A stretch of DNA of 64,000 bases from Polytrichum commune (taxonomy: Eukaryota; Streptophyta; Polytrichopsida; Polytrichales; Polytrichaceae), in the NCBI GenBank assembly GCA_950295325.1, contig OX485803.1:62573554-62637553 (forward strand), in the 5' to 3' direction. The stretch's first letter is position 1. Each line of letters starts with the position of its first letter. The translations under genes and the position numbers were made by a program. The notes under the pieces were generated by a model, which was not told the origin of the DNA, searched no databases, and worked only from the letters and a program-made list of their open reading frames with translations. Shown here in pieces: positions 45,401-57,258 of the stretch.

Positions 45401-48400
45401 CTCACTGCAAGGTCTGCTTGAGCCGAAATGTCTCTCTGCAAGAAATGACCTTGTGAGTTCATATAATCGGTATGGAAATTATCTATGTTGGAAGCTCTAA
45501 ATGATTGAATGCATAAAACCATACCTTGTAAAGAAACTTAACGAACACATCCGCGGTCAAGGTGTACCAAGTTGGGCGACTCTCCTTTATCTTCTCGCAT
45601 GCTTTGTAGTCAGATGGCGATATAAGATCCTTGAAGGTGGACAACTCTAACCTCCCAAAAGTGCGGATTCGAAGGAGCTTGGCCGGAATGTTTGCCTTGA
45701 CATAATCATGCTCGGTTGACCTGAGAAAAAATATGTGAGGAACGTGAGCTGAAAAGAATGGAAAAGAATTGAAACAAAAATGAAAAATGAATGAAAAAAA
45801 TGAATGAGCTTACCAATTAATGTCGCTCATGGCATTGAGGAATATACCGGTGTATCCTCTAGGGTCAACAACAATGCAATCCACCGAAATATGCCAACTC
45901 TTGTCATCGGCGTGGTGGTTATTGATGTGTCTCCACCAAGCGGTGAGACGATGATTGCCTTCCCAGACGAAGAACATCTTCCCGGCGAAATGTGCAAGAT
46001 CCGGATCCTCCTTGAGCTTGGCGTCAAATTCTGCGGAGGCCTCTTGCCAGAGAGGGCTCCAAGAGGCCATAATGCCAGGGGGAATGGGGAGGTCCACGGG
46101 AACGTCGTTGAAAGAAGACACGTAAAGAACCCGATCACCCTCTCGGTATCCCATTACAAATTCACATTCCAAGCGCTGCACCTCAACCTCACTGATAGGA
46201 CGGACGAGAGGGAGGGCTCTCAAGCGGCATAAAGGAATGGATAAGCGGGACTTACATGTTGGCTTAATCCGAAGGCGTTGGATAACACCAATGGAGTCCT
46301 CCTTTTGTGATTTCCGAAGCTCAAGCTCACACACCACGGGATCCGTGTCGGCAACTGCTTGAACGGCATCTTCGCTCATTGCGAGAGCCTAACAAAAACA
46401 CAAACAATAAAACCATGCTTAGAAAGCTAGAACTCAAAAAACTTGCTTAACAAATTATTCAACAACTATCCAACTTACCTCTACTTGTAATGGGCCCTGC
46501 GAATTGAGACTCTCAACCTGCACAGCTTCAACTTCAACCGCGGGGGCCGCAAGAACAACATCCTCTCCAGATTGGGGTTGCGATTGCGCAACCTGTGAAG
46601 AGTCCATATCCTAAGAACATGGAGAAAATGAGAATTTCACAAAGAAAAGTCAATAACTTCGTAACTATAAAGAAACAAATCCTCACAAAAACAATACAAG
46701 GCCGAGAGCAAACTACAAATGGAAATGGCCGAATGCTAAGTCAAGTGCTCAACTCTAGCACTAACCTACCTACGAATGAGAGGCCTCGGATCCGAGGCCT
46801 CTTTTCCTACCTCCTCCTTATGCACTACCCAAAAGAAAAAGGCCGAGAGAAATCTTATGTGAACATAGCAGTTTGACTTTTCAAGCACATACATTGTCTC
46901 CAAAATGAGGCCTCGGATCCGAGGCCTCTTCACAAACCTCCTACTCATGTAGTACCCAAAACAAGAAGGCTGAGAGCAATCTTACACGAACATAACATTT
47001 TGATTTTTCTAGCATAAAATTGACACAAACATGAGGCCTCGGATCCGAGGCCTCTTCCCAAAACACATACTTATTCACTTCCCAAAACAAGAAGGCCGAG
47101 AAGATTCGAAAATGAACATAAGATTTTCATTTTTCAAGCACATACCTTGACACAAAAATGAGGCCTCGGATCCGAGGCCTCTTCACAAAGTACCTACTTA
47201 TGCACTACCCAAAACAAGAGGGCCAAGCGCATTCAAAAATGAACATAACATTTTAACTTTTCATGCACATACCTTGACACAAAAATGAGGCCTCGGATCC
47301 GAGGCCTCTTCCGAATGCCCCTCCTTATGAAATACATACTACAGAAAATGGCCGAGAGAATTAAAAAATGAACCTAACATTTTCATTTTTCAAGCACACA
47401 ACCTGACTCAAAAATGAGGCCTCGGATCCGAGGCCTCTTCCAAATGCCCCTCCTTGATGATTTTAAAACCTAACCAATTTACTTGTTACATGGCTCACGG
47501 GTGTTCACCCGTGAGGTTCACATTTGATGATGTTCCAGGGGAGGTCACTCGATTGCCAAGTTGCATCACCAAAATGGGTCAAACTTTTCTCAAATTTTTT
47601 TGGGACGTAGATATACATGATATCTATTACGGAGTAAAATATCATGACCAAATTTGATGACCATATTTTTCTAGAAAACATACCATTTCTACCTAGAATG
47701 ACGCAGAATTCAACTAAAACAATTACTAGAAAAAATGAAGATGACAAAAAATTTCAAAAAAATATACAAAAGATATAATCAATAGTTATGAATATAGAGA
47801 AAAAAAATCATAATTTTTAAAAATATTTGACATGGAGACATCTCCCTGTGATGATGCTAAATCCTACCCAAGTTACCTGTTACATGGCCCACGGGTGTTC
47901 ACCCGTGGGGCACACATTTGATGATGTTAAAACCTAACCAAATTACTTGTTACATGGCCCACGGGTGTTCACCCGTGGGGCACAAGGCAGAGAGCAAGGA
48001 ACCAAAAAAGCAGGAAAGTTGACATTCTATTAGTTTGAGAAATCAAGAACCTCACCTCTCTCAAAACCCTACCTTTCACATACTCAAACTTACACAAATA
48101 GGAGGCTTCGGATCCGAGGCCTCTTCCCCTAGCTGGTTCTTATGCACTACAGAAAACAAGACAAGACCGAGAGCAATTGATGTGCACATAACATTTTGAT
48201 TTTTCAAGCACAAACCTACCCACAAATAAGAGGCCTCGGATCCGAGGCCTCTTCCTATGGCTCCCACTTATGCACTACACAATAGAAGAAATGGCCGATA
48301 GCAAGGAATCAAGAAAGCAAGAAAGTTGACATTCCATTAGTTTGAGAAATCAAGAACCTCGCCTCTCTCAAAACCCTACCTCTCACATACTCAAACTTAC

Positions 48401-51400
48401 ACAAACAAGAGGCCTCGGATCCGAGGCCTCTTCACAAACCTCCTACTCATGTAGTACCCAAAACAAGAAGGCCGAGAGTAATCTTACACGAACATAACAT
48501 TTTGATTTTTCTTAAATAAAATTGACTCAAACATGAGGCCTCGGATCCGAGGCCTCTTCCCAAAACACATACTTATTCACTACCCAAAACAAGAAGGCCA
48601 AGAGCATTCAAAAATGAACATGAGATTTTCATTTTTCAAGCACATACCTTGACACAAAAATGAGGCCTCGGATCCGAGGCCTCTTCACAAAGTACCTACT
48701 TATGCACTACCCAAAACAAGAAGGCCAAGAGCATTCAAAAATGAACATAAGATTTTCATTTTCAAGCACATACCTTGACACAAAAATGAGGCCTCGGATC
48801 CGAGGCCTCTTCACAAAGTACCTACTTATGCACTACCCAAAACAAGAAGGCCAAGAGCATTCAAAAATGAACATAAGATTTTCATTTTTCAAGCACATAC
48901 CTTGACACAAAAATGAGGCCTCGGATCCGAGGCCTCTTCACAAAGTACCTACTTATGCACTACCCAAAACAAGAAGGCCAAGAGCATTCAAAAATGAACA
49001 TAAGATTTTCATTTTTCAAGCACATACCTTGACACAAAAATGAGGCCTCGGATCCGAGGCCTCTTCACAAAGCACCTACTTATGCACTACCCAAAACAAG
49101 AAGGCCAAGAGCATTCAAAAATGAACATAAGATTTTCATTTTTCAAGCACATACCTTGACACAAAAATGAGGCCTCGGATCCGAGGCCTCTTCCGAATGC
49201 CCCTCCTTATGAAATACATACTACAGAAAATGGCCGAGAGAATTCAAAAATGAACCTAACATTTTGATTTTTCAAGCACAAACCTTGACACAAAAAAGAG
49301 GCCTCGGATCCGAGGCCTCTTCCCAAAGCTCCTACTTATGCACTTAACAAAACACATTTCCCCCCCCCCGCAGCTTCAGACCTCCATATCTTCCACGTGT
49401 GGTCTCCAAATCTAACAATCAACCACTCTATCGTCATCTACGTGAAATGTAGATGCCGATGGACACCTCACTTGCCCCATTTGGGCAAAAATCAAGGAAG
49501 TTATGCCTGTTTAAACATTCGCAGTCCCGGGAGCCACTCCCAGGGGACTGCTGATCGAGGGCACTAAAAGGAGGCCTCGGATCCGAGGCCTCATTTTCAA
49601 ACTAGTGTACATACTCAAAAACAAGCAAAGTGCCTCATTCATACAAGCTATACGTTGAATCAAAAAACCTCAAGTGGCCTCGGCTGAGAGGCCTCGGATC
49701 CGAGGGCTCACACACAAAGTAATTTACGTACTCCAAACCAACCATAGTGCCTCATCCGTACACTAGTTTTGGAACACATAAAAGAGGCCTCGGATCCGAG
49801 GCCTCTTCTCCTAGCTTCTACATATGCACTTAACAAAACACATTTCCCCCCCCCGGCAGCTTCAGACCTCTATATCTTCCACGTGTGGTCTCCGAATCTA
49901 ACAATCAACCACTCTATCGTCATCTACGTGAAATGTAGATGCCGATGGACACCTCACTTGCCCCATTTGGGCAAAAATCAAGGAAGTTATGCCTGTTTGA
50001 ACATTCGGAGTCCCGGGAGCCACTCCCTGGGGACTGCTGATCGAGGGCACTAAAAGGAGGCCTCGGATCCGAGGCCTCATTTTCAAACTAGTTTACATAC
50101 TCAAAAACAAGCAAAGTGCCTCATTCATACAAGCTATACGTTGAATCAAAAAACCTCAAGTGGCCTCGGCCGAGAGGCCTCGGATCCGAGGCCTCACACA
50201 CAAACTAGTTTACATACTCAGAACCAACCAAAGTGCCTCATAAAGACATGCCTAACCAAGTTACTTGTTACATGGCCCACGGGCGTTCGCCCGTGGGGCA
50301 CAAGGCAGAGAGCAAGGAATCAAAAATGGAAGAAAGTTGACATTCCATTAGTTTGAGAAATCAAGAACCTCGCCTCTCTCAAAACCCTACCTCTCACATA
50401 CTCAAACTTACACAAATATGAGGCCTCGGATCCGAGGCCTCTTGCCCTAGCTCGTTCTTGTGCACTACACAAAACAAGACAAGGCCGAGAGCAATTGATG
50501 TGCACATAACATTTTGATTTTTCAAGCACAAACCTACCCACAAATAAGAGGCCTCGGATCCGAGGCCTCTTCCTATGGCTCCCACTTATGCACTACACAA
50601 TAGAAGAAATGGCCGAGAGCAAGGAATCAAGAAAGCAAGAAAGTTGACATTCCATTAGTTTGAGAAATCAAGAACCTCACCTCTCTCAAAACCCTACCTC
50701 TCACATACTCAAACTTACACAAATAAGAGGCCTCGGATCCGAGGCCTCTTCCCCTAGCTCCTTCTTATGCACTACACAAAACAAGACAAGGGCGAGAGCA
50801 ATTGATGTGCACATAACATTTTGATTTTTCAAGCACAAACCTACCCACAAATAAGAGGCCTCGGATCCGAGGCCTCTTCCTATGGCTCCCACTTATGCAC
50901 TACACAATAGAAGAAATGGCCGAGAGCAAGGAATCAAGAAAGCAAGAAAGTTGACATTCTAGCTATTAGGTTGAGAAATCAAGAACCTCACCTCCCTCAA
51001 AACCCTACCTCTCACATACTCAAACTTACACAAATATGAGGCCTCGGATCCGAGGCCTCTTGCCCTAGCTCCTTCTTATGCACTACACAAAACGAGACAA
51101 GGCCGAGAGCAATCGATGTGGACAAAACATTTTGATTTTTCAAGCACAAACCTACCCACAAATAAGAGGCCTCGGATCCGAGGCCTCTTCCTATGGCTCC
51201 CACTTATGCACTACACAATAGAAGAAATGGCCGAGAGCAAGGAATCAAGAAAGCAAGAAAGTTGACATTCTATTAGTTTGAGAAATCAAGAACCTCGCCT
51301 CTCTCAAAACCCTACCTCTCACATACTCAAACTTACACAAATAAGAGGCCTCGGATCCGAGGCCTCTTCCCCTAGCTCCTTCTTATGCACTACACAAAAC

Positions 51401-53474
51401 GAGACAAGGCCGAGAGCAATCGATGTGGACAAAACATTTTGATTTTTCAAGCACAAACCTACCCACAAATAAGAGGCCTCGGATCCGAGGCCTCTTCCTA
51501 TGGCTCCCACTTATGCACTACACAATAGAAGAAATGGCCGAGAGCAAGGAATCAAGAAAGCAAGAAAGTTGACATTCCATTAGTTTGAGAAATCAAGAAC
51601 CTCACCTCTCTCAAAACCCTACCTCTCACATACTCAAACTTACACAAATAAGAGGCCTCGGATCCGAGGCCTCTTCCCCTAGCTCCTTCTTATGCACTAC
51701 ACAAAACAAGACAAGGGCGAGAGCAATTGATGTGCACATAACATTTTGATTTTTCAAGCACAAACCTACCCACAAATAAGAGGCCTCGGATCCGAGGCCT
51801 CTTCCTATGGCTCCCACTTATGCACTACACAATAGAAGAAATGGCCGAGAGCAAGGAATCAAGAAAGCAAGAAAGTTGACATTCTATTAGGTTGAGAAAT
51901 CAAGAACCTCACCTCCCTCAAAACCCTACCTCTCACATACTCAAACTTACACAAATAAGAGGCCTCGGATCCGAGGCCTCTTCCCCTAGCTCCTTCTTAT
52001 GCACTACACAAAACAAGACAAGGGCGAGAGCAATTGATGTGCACATAACATTTTGATTTTTCAAGCACAAACCTACCCACAAATAAGAGGCCTCGGATCC
52101 GAGGCCTCTTCCTATGGCTCCCACTTATGCACTACACAATAGAAGAAATGGCCGAGAGCAAGGAATCAAGAAAGCAAGAAAGTTGACATTCTATTAGGTT
52201 GAGAAATCAAGAACCTCACCTCCCTCAAAACCCTACCTCTCACATACTCAAACTTACACAAATATGAGGCCTCGGATCCGAGGCCTCTTGCCCTAGCTCG
52301 TTCTTGTGCACTACACAAAACGAGACAAGGCCGAGAGCAACATGATGTGCACATAACCTTTTGATTTTTCAAGCACAAACATACCTTTCCTAACATGTTC
52401 CTAAACCCAAATCAAGACAAGGCCGAAAGCAAGTCAAGCTGATATTCCAAATACTATGAGAAATCAAGGTGATAGAAAGCAAAAACGTTGGCGAACATAG
52501 CTTGGCCGAGATCCCGACACCTTACCAGAATTTGGAGTATGCCCTCCACTGAAGCCCCTATATTGGCGCCACTATCTTCCGAGGTCCCGTCCTCTGTCGG
52601 CGATATTGGAGTGCTTCTCGAATCTCCGAGGTTTACTTGCGCCATTCCTCTCCCGCGGCCACGCCCTCGCCTTGATGTTTGTTGTGTTCCGCCCGCCTTG
52701 CTTCGCAGAAATCTTGAAGCAGGGGTCACAACATCCACACTTAGGGTTTCTGCGCATGGGTCTCCTCCTTCAGCTCTTTCGCGGCCTCCCAACAAATTTG
52801 ATTTCAGATCTTCCTTTGCCGCTTTCCTCTTGGACGCCTTCATTTTTTCTCTTGCTTGAATCGTTGGTTGTCCCGACATCGGTTCTCGCTCTTCTAACGC
52901 CTTCTCAATTTGTTGTGCTACCTCCTTGTTGTCTTCTTCATAGATATTTCCACTATCTCCACTCCCCCCCTCTTCCTATATTTAAGATAAAACAATGTTT
53001 ATAACAATGATGACAAACCATAATATCTAAAAGAAAAGTTGTTTCACAGTTGAATATGTTCTACCATTTTCATTATGTGCTCAAACAACTGAATATATGG
53101 AGAACCCGAAGAATACGTACGACACTTGTAGAGTTTGTCTCTTCGCGTGAGTCCTCTTGGATGCTGTCGTTTCCCAACTCCTCCACTTCTGCCATTGGTT
53201 GCGCTTTACTTCCGTCCGCCTCTTCTACAATCGGTGATAAATGAAAAGGCCGAATCCCACAGTCTAACCTCCACGAAGGTTTCCGCAGGTCCTTTATGCT
53301 TTGGCTCAAATCCTCGGGCGTCCCACGGCCCTCAATTGGCGCTTTCCTTGCCTGTGACTTTTGTGTCCTCACTGTCTTTCTCTTCTTATCAGTGTAATGT
53401 GTAGACGATCGCCTCCTCTTCTTTTTCTTAGATGGTTCCGTTGTCGGAGGTTGTGAATTGCCTATTTCCTTCAT
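42408..53474 (-). CDS. Spliced gene with AT-hook-like N-terminus, ParB-like domain and DNA N4/N6-methyltransferase-like domain
   Basis: Model on minus strand, exons: 53474-53121, 52975-52526, 46610-46479, 46388-45814, 45720-45525, 45435-45238, 45136-44918, 44836-44595, 44503-43816, 43722-43387, 43280-43023, 42926-42728, 42630-42408. All introns are GT-AG. The total is 4070 nt; restoring one base in a homopolymer at 43086-43093 gives a whole number of codons (~1356 aa). Domains: basic N-terminus (KKKKRRR, then RRGRGRGRG near residue 220); a ParB/sulfiredoxin-like region around residues 330-500 with FFVWEGNHRLTAWW; a Pro/Ser/Ala-rich linker (~860-960); then a beta-class MTase-like fold with FADIPEN (~1038) where DPPY is expected and MDWQCGVGGS (~1210) as motif I. 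Catalysis is therefore doubtful. Joining the first two exons to the rest across the 5.9-kb intron rests on matching phase and the absence of another start. The gene diverges from a transposase and is probably transposon-borne. Confidence 0.7.
43086..43093 (-). other. Homopolymer frameshift in the MTase-like exon
   Basis: An eight-base A run (T on the coding strand) puts the MTase motif I region out of frame. In the other frame the exon reads through DVIMDWQCGV to a good splice donor at 43022 that is in phase with the next exon. It is either a real disabling indel or an assembly error at the homopolymer. Confidence 0.65.
47454..48000. repeat. Hairpin repeats and AT-rich block inside the array
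   Basis: Three hairpins (47494-47515, 47888-47909, 47958-47979), with a fourth at 50276-50297, sit in TTACTTGTTACATGG contexts. Arms are CTCACGGGTG, CCCACGGGTG (twice) and CCCACGGGCG, each perfectly matched by its partner arm around a TT loop. An AT-rich stretch without palindromes (47600-47850) separates the first two. Confidence 0.85.
49356..49566. repeat. LTR-like module in the palindrome array, copy 1
   Basis: About 200 bp align with the middle of the TGTCG-family LTR (compare 5345-5545). Shared blocks are GCAGCTTCAGACC, CATCTACGTG...GTAGATGCCGATGGA, CTCACTTGCCCCATT, GGAAGTTATGCCTGTTT, CAGTCCCGGGA and CACTCCCAGG. It is preceded by a C run and followed by GGGCACTAAAAGG and a palindrome. 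Confidence 0.85.
49845..50049. repeat. LTR-like module in the palindrome array, copy 2
   Basis: Nearly the same as 49356-49566, including its flanks (CACATTTCCCCCCCCC before, GGGCACTAAAAGG after). The two modules were therefore duplicated together with the array. Confidence 0.85.
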
Positions 53475-53793
53475 GTGTTCAACCCTCCCGCAATTCAGAC
53501 CTATTCGCTCTATTTCCTTTCCACAACCTCACCACATCAAACTCACACATTGGAAAGAAAGTGAGCAATCGCATTCTTCTCAGTATATAATTGCAATACC
53601 TCCCGATGGGAGGCGCGCTTTACTATCTGACAACCATCTTTGTAATTAGGGGTATCTTTTTTTAGGATGCCTGACAGTTTTGTCTCCTTCCTGATATTCA
53701 TGCGTATTTGTTTATAACTTCATCGTCATCACCATTCTCCTTCTCTATGCATCTTTGCATCTTTGTTCCTTCACGTTTGCTTTCTCTGCCTTC
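53475..53793. promoter_or_regulatory. Divergent promoter region, transposon copy 1
   Basis: About 320 bp lie between the minus-strand ParB/MTase gene start and the plus-strand transposase start. AGTATATAATTGC at 53580-53592 is TATA-like on both strands. Copy 2 has a shorter, homologous interval. Confidence 0.5.
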
Positions 53794-55064
53794 ATGGCTT
53801 CCACCTCAATTCTTCCTCCCGTCTCTGAGATGGCCGAACTTCGTTCACATGGCATCGGGGTCCCTATTATATTCCCCATTGGTGCACAAGGTATTGTTGT
53901 TGTCTCGGAGCTTCATCTTAGCATTAGGTTCTCTTTGAAAGCTAGTACAATATGGGTAGAGCGTGAGATCTACCATCCTGATACTGGATTGCTCGTTCAT
54001 ACCTTCCATGAGACCTCCAAGATAACTGACAATGGCAATGTAGTGTGGGAGCTTGGCGCGGGAAAGTATAGGGTTTGTGGTTGGCCAGATTCTCAGATGG
54101 AAGTGTCAACAGAAATCCTTCCTCCTCTTCGATCATCCACTGTTGCCTTTAGCACACCCCCCGTAATAAGCGTCAAGACCGAGCCTGGTGTAGACAACGT
54201 TATAGACTTGTCTGATTCTTCGAGTGAAGATGTACCAGTGTATAAGGTTGCTGTCCATGATTCCCCTCATTTGTTTCCCTTTGCATCCTACATAACGCCT
54301 TCTCCATCTAGCTCTGTCCCTTCAACTCCTTCGGTCCCTACGTCTAAACCTCCTCAAACTATTGTTCAATGTCTTCGTCGTCTTGGCTCTATGCCCGGTA
54401 GTAAGAACGTCCTCAAGAAAATAGATTACGATAAAATCAAAATCCAAGAAGTTAATCACCTTCCCCCTCGTTTCGATGGCACCCAGTTATTTGTCCTCCC
54501 TGCAGCAGAAGTCTCTTCATCTCAAACCAGGGCCAAGTCGTTGGACGGCATAGACAAGCAATATGATGGCCATGTTTGGACTAAGACTCAAACCACCAAC
54601 ATTACAAACGACGTTGGCCTTGCATTTCGTTCCTCTACCTGTGTTGGCCATCTCCAATGCCAAAACCCGAGTTGTGATTACCTTCAACGCGCCCATCGTA
54701 CCTCTAAGGTCAATGACACAGAATTTGAAGGTTTCACTAAAGATCCTTTCCGTCTCTCTGGCATTGTGCCATCCGGATCTACTCTTGTCTGCAGGATCTG
54801 TAAAGAGCCTCCCAAATGCATTGCACTATGCGAGGCCAAAATCTTCTACGTCCATGGGAAGGAGTCATCCCAAAGAGCCTGCATTCATCTCGGTTCTCAT
54901 CAACATCCAGTGAAGGTTGGAGACTGCAGAGACAGTCGGAAGCGTATCAATGCACTTCTTGAGGAGCACGTTGAACGTACGCCTCAAGCCACCCACAGCA
55001 AGATCGTCCTTGAAGCTAGCAAGGACATTGTTGGTGAGTTTCTCCTTTCTGGCGATAATGACAC
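53794..55064 (+). pseudogene. MULE-like transposase, copy 1 (N-terminal part only)
   Basis: About 423 codons homologous to residues 1-420 of the copy-2 transposase. The start MASTSILPPVSEMAELR is chosen by alignment with the copy-2 start. It has SVKTEP and VIDLSDSSSED, the zinc-region blocks CVGHLQCQNPSCDYL, CRICKEPPKC and a HQHPVKVGDCR end. The homology stops exactly at 55064, where an LTR-like TGTGAGGCC sequence begins. The DDE core and SWIM finger are therefore missing. No stop or frameshift occurs before the break. Confidence 0.85.
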
Positions 55065-57258
55065 TGTGAGGCCAAACCCCCCACCCTTAAGCGTCCGTAG
55101 TCCGAGTAGTGGGTTTGGGCTCACATTCCTCCGCGGTAGTGGATTTGGACTTGGATGAGTCCATAGTGCAAGGTTCACCCTTCAAGTGGTCTTGGATTTA
55201 ACTGGAATTTCACTTTTAACAACTCAATGTACGATTTCAATACGTATGTGGAGAATACACAAGTTAACTATGTTATTTTAACCTCCTTATGCTCGGGTGC
55301 TATTTTGTCTTTGTTTGCTTCTAACGTCCATCCGGCTGCTTTAGCTACACAAGCCCTTAAGGATATCCCTCTCCTAAATGGAGTGCGTGCCGTTGACTCT
55401 ATACTACCACTTGAACTATCACTTGTGTATTCCGTATCGCTACTATAAGAGGTCTCACTTGGTGTCTCCATACCGTACATAAGCCTTTAAGTATTAAGAA
55501 ATACTTATGTGACTTATGTCAATCTCTCCCTCGCACCTTTGGTCTTTGCTTCCTTTGTCTTGCCATCGCGAGAGTGCTCCACATTCTCCATTAAGTTGTG
55601 CACGTGGTTTATTTTTAAAGAGAGGATGCAAGTGTTAAAAAAAACACTATTCTCTATAGTCAATCTCAAATACATTTACTTGTGAAAGCCACACATAATA
55701 CTAACTAGCATAATGTAACTAACTACTTGTCTATGAGCTAATTAGGTAGGCTATCTACTAAGCTCCTTCATGAACCCATCTCTTTACTTTCTAATTACAT
55801 AAACCTAGCTCCTTCATAAACCCAGCTTCTTAGCTTCTAACTAAACAAACCCAGCTCCTTCATAAACCCAGGTCCTTCATAAACCCAACTCTTTACTTTC
55901 TAACTAAACAAACCCAGCTCCTTCATAAACCCAGCTCCTTCATGAACCCAGCTCCTTAGCTTCTAACTAAACAAACCCAGGTCCTTTATAAACCCAGCTC
56001 TTTACTTTCTAACTAAACAAACCCAGCTCCTTCATGAACCCACAACTTTGTAGTTGTAATCCCCAACTACCTCACTAATTATTCAAGCCCTTAACTAATC
56101 TTCCTACCTAATTTCCCTAATTCTACTAACAACCCCTTTCTAATCACACAATTCTTCTCTAATCCTAAAATCCTAAAATCCTAGAGAGGAGAGGGGGAGA
56201 GAGAATTTCCTAACTTCACTAAGACTAACTAATCCACACAAGTATATTTTTGCACTCATCACAACATCAAGTGCTCAACTCTTAAACATGGAACTTGCAA
56301 CCACGTGTATTCAAAACATGAACTTTAAGTACCACAAATTGGAATCATGAATTAACTTTAAAATCCTTCACGTCAACACTAATTCTACCAAGAGGTCAAG
56401 CCCTCTTCAAGGCTAACAAGCCTTGGCTCTCAAACTAAAAACTAAGCACACACATGTGCTCCAATATGGCTTCCCACACCCACACTTATAACTCGTGGGG
56501 TGCCTTGGAGCACAAAGGAAAGAGAGGATGAGTGAGGGAAGAATGAGGGATTATATAGTAAGCTTGAGGGGGTGAGCACCCTCAAGGCTCACGATAAGCC
56601 CTTGAGATTTCCTCCTACTTAGTAGGCGCCAATCCTATCTTCTAAGCCTTCCTCCCTCAAATGATCAACAAGGATCCTAATTCGAACATTTAACTAGCCT
56701 TGGCTTTCTACCTACCACACTTTACCAAACTTGGGATGCTTCAACCCAAACTTAGCCTCTTTCGCTTTCCGCCGCCATAACTTTCTCCCCTTACTTTCCC
56801 AAATCGTCGCTCACCACTTAATTCAAACCACGATGCTTAACTCGTGATTTGATTGGTGCTTTGAGAATTTGCTTATCCTCCACCTTGCATTCTTCCTTGG
56901 GCCTTCCCCATTAAGTGGCCATGATGAGGTGGTCCACTTGTGCGCTCCATGTGATCCTCCATTCATCCCAATTCGAATGCACTTGCCTCTTGAGTCACTT
57001 TGGTTGTCTCCATCCATTTGTACTAGCCTACTCACTAACTACTCAATCCAAGTTCTCCTTACCTATCCTCATTCACTCAAATCCTTCCGAAGGTAAAAAC
57101 ACAATAACAACTCACATCCTAGTCTCTTACAACATGGTACTTCTAAGACTAACATTTCACTCTTTTTATATTTTTGTGAAGTAACATGCTACTTCAAAGT
57201 GCATCAACTAACGTTTCAAGGGTCTAAGACTAAATGTGGGCACCCTTTTGGGCTCACA
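55065..57258. mobile_element. LTR-like insertion ending transposase copy 1
   Basis: Begins TGTGAGGCCAAACCC and ends TTTTGGGCTCACA, so the ends are TGTGAG/CTCACA. Flanking pentamers are gacac (55060-55064) and ggcac (57259-57263), an imperfect match. The sequence after it is array-type repeat, not the rest of the transposase. No coding domain was recognised. It may be a solo LTR of about 2.2 kb plus a rearrangement. It contains the minisatellite at 55760-56045. Confidence 0.55.
55760..56045. repeat. Minisatellite AAACCCAGCTCCTTCAT
   Basis: About ten imperfect repeats of AAACCCAGCTCCTTCAT, alternating with TTCTAACTAAACA segments, lie inside the LTR-like insertion. Confidence 0.85.

Larger units (their letters stand above)
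46611..52525. repeat. Array of GATC-centred palindromes in the large intron
   Basis: 34 copies of a palindrome with core AGGCCTCGGATCCGAGGCCT (extended by G/C to 22 bp) lie between 46780 and 52287. Starts are near 46780, 46907, 47033, 47160, 47287, 47416, 48102, 48230, 48409, 48535, 48662, 48788, 48915, 49042, 49169, 49298, 49571, 49688, 49784, 50057, 50174, 50420, 50548, 50727, 50855, 51038, 51166, 51345, 51473, 51652, 51780, 51959, 52087 and 52266. Two carry a single substitution (48102, 49688). There are two layouts: ~127-bp monomers (46780-47440, 48409-49330) and ~307-bp dimers alternating 129 and 178 bp (50420-52290). The spacer is ACATAACATTTTGATTTTTC-like and far less conserved than the palindrome. 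Confidence 0.93.

Noticed and set aside
42408-46610. Bacterial or phage contamination carrying a ParB-methylase gene
   Set aside because: At least ten clean GT-AG introns in phase and flanking eukaryotic elements.
46780-52287. CRISPR array
   Set aside because: The repeats are palindromes with ~100-155-bp spacers that are themselves repeated and similar; the genome is eukaryotic and no cas genes are present.
55268-55480. Ser/Thr-rich 70-codon frame in the LTR-like insertion
   Set aside because: Short, isolated, no homology recognised, inside a repeat element.
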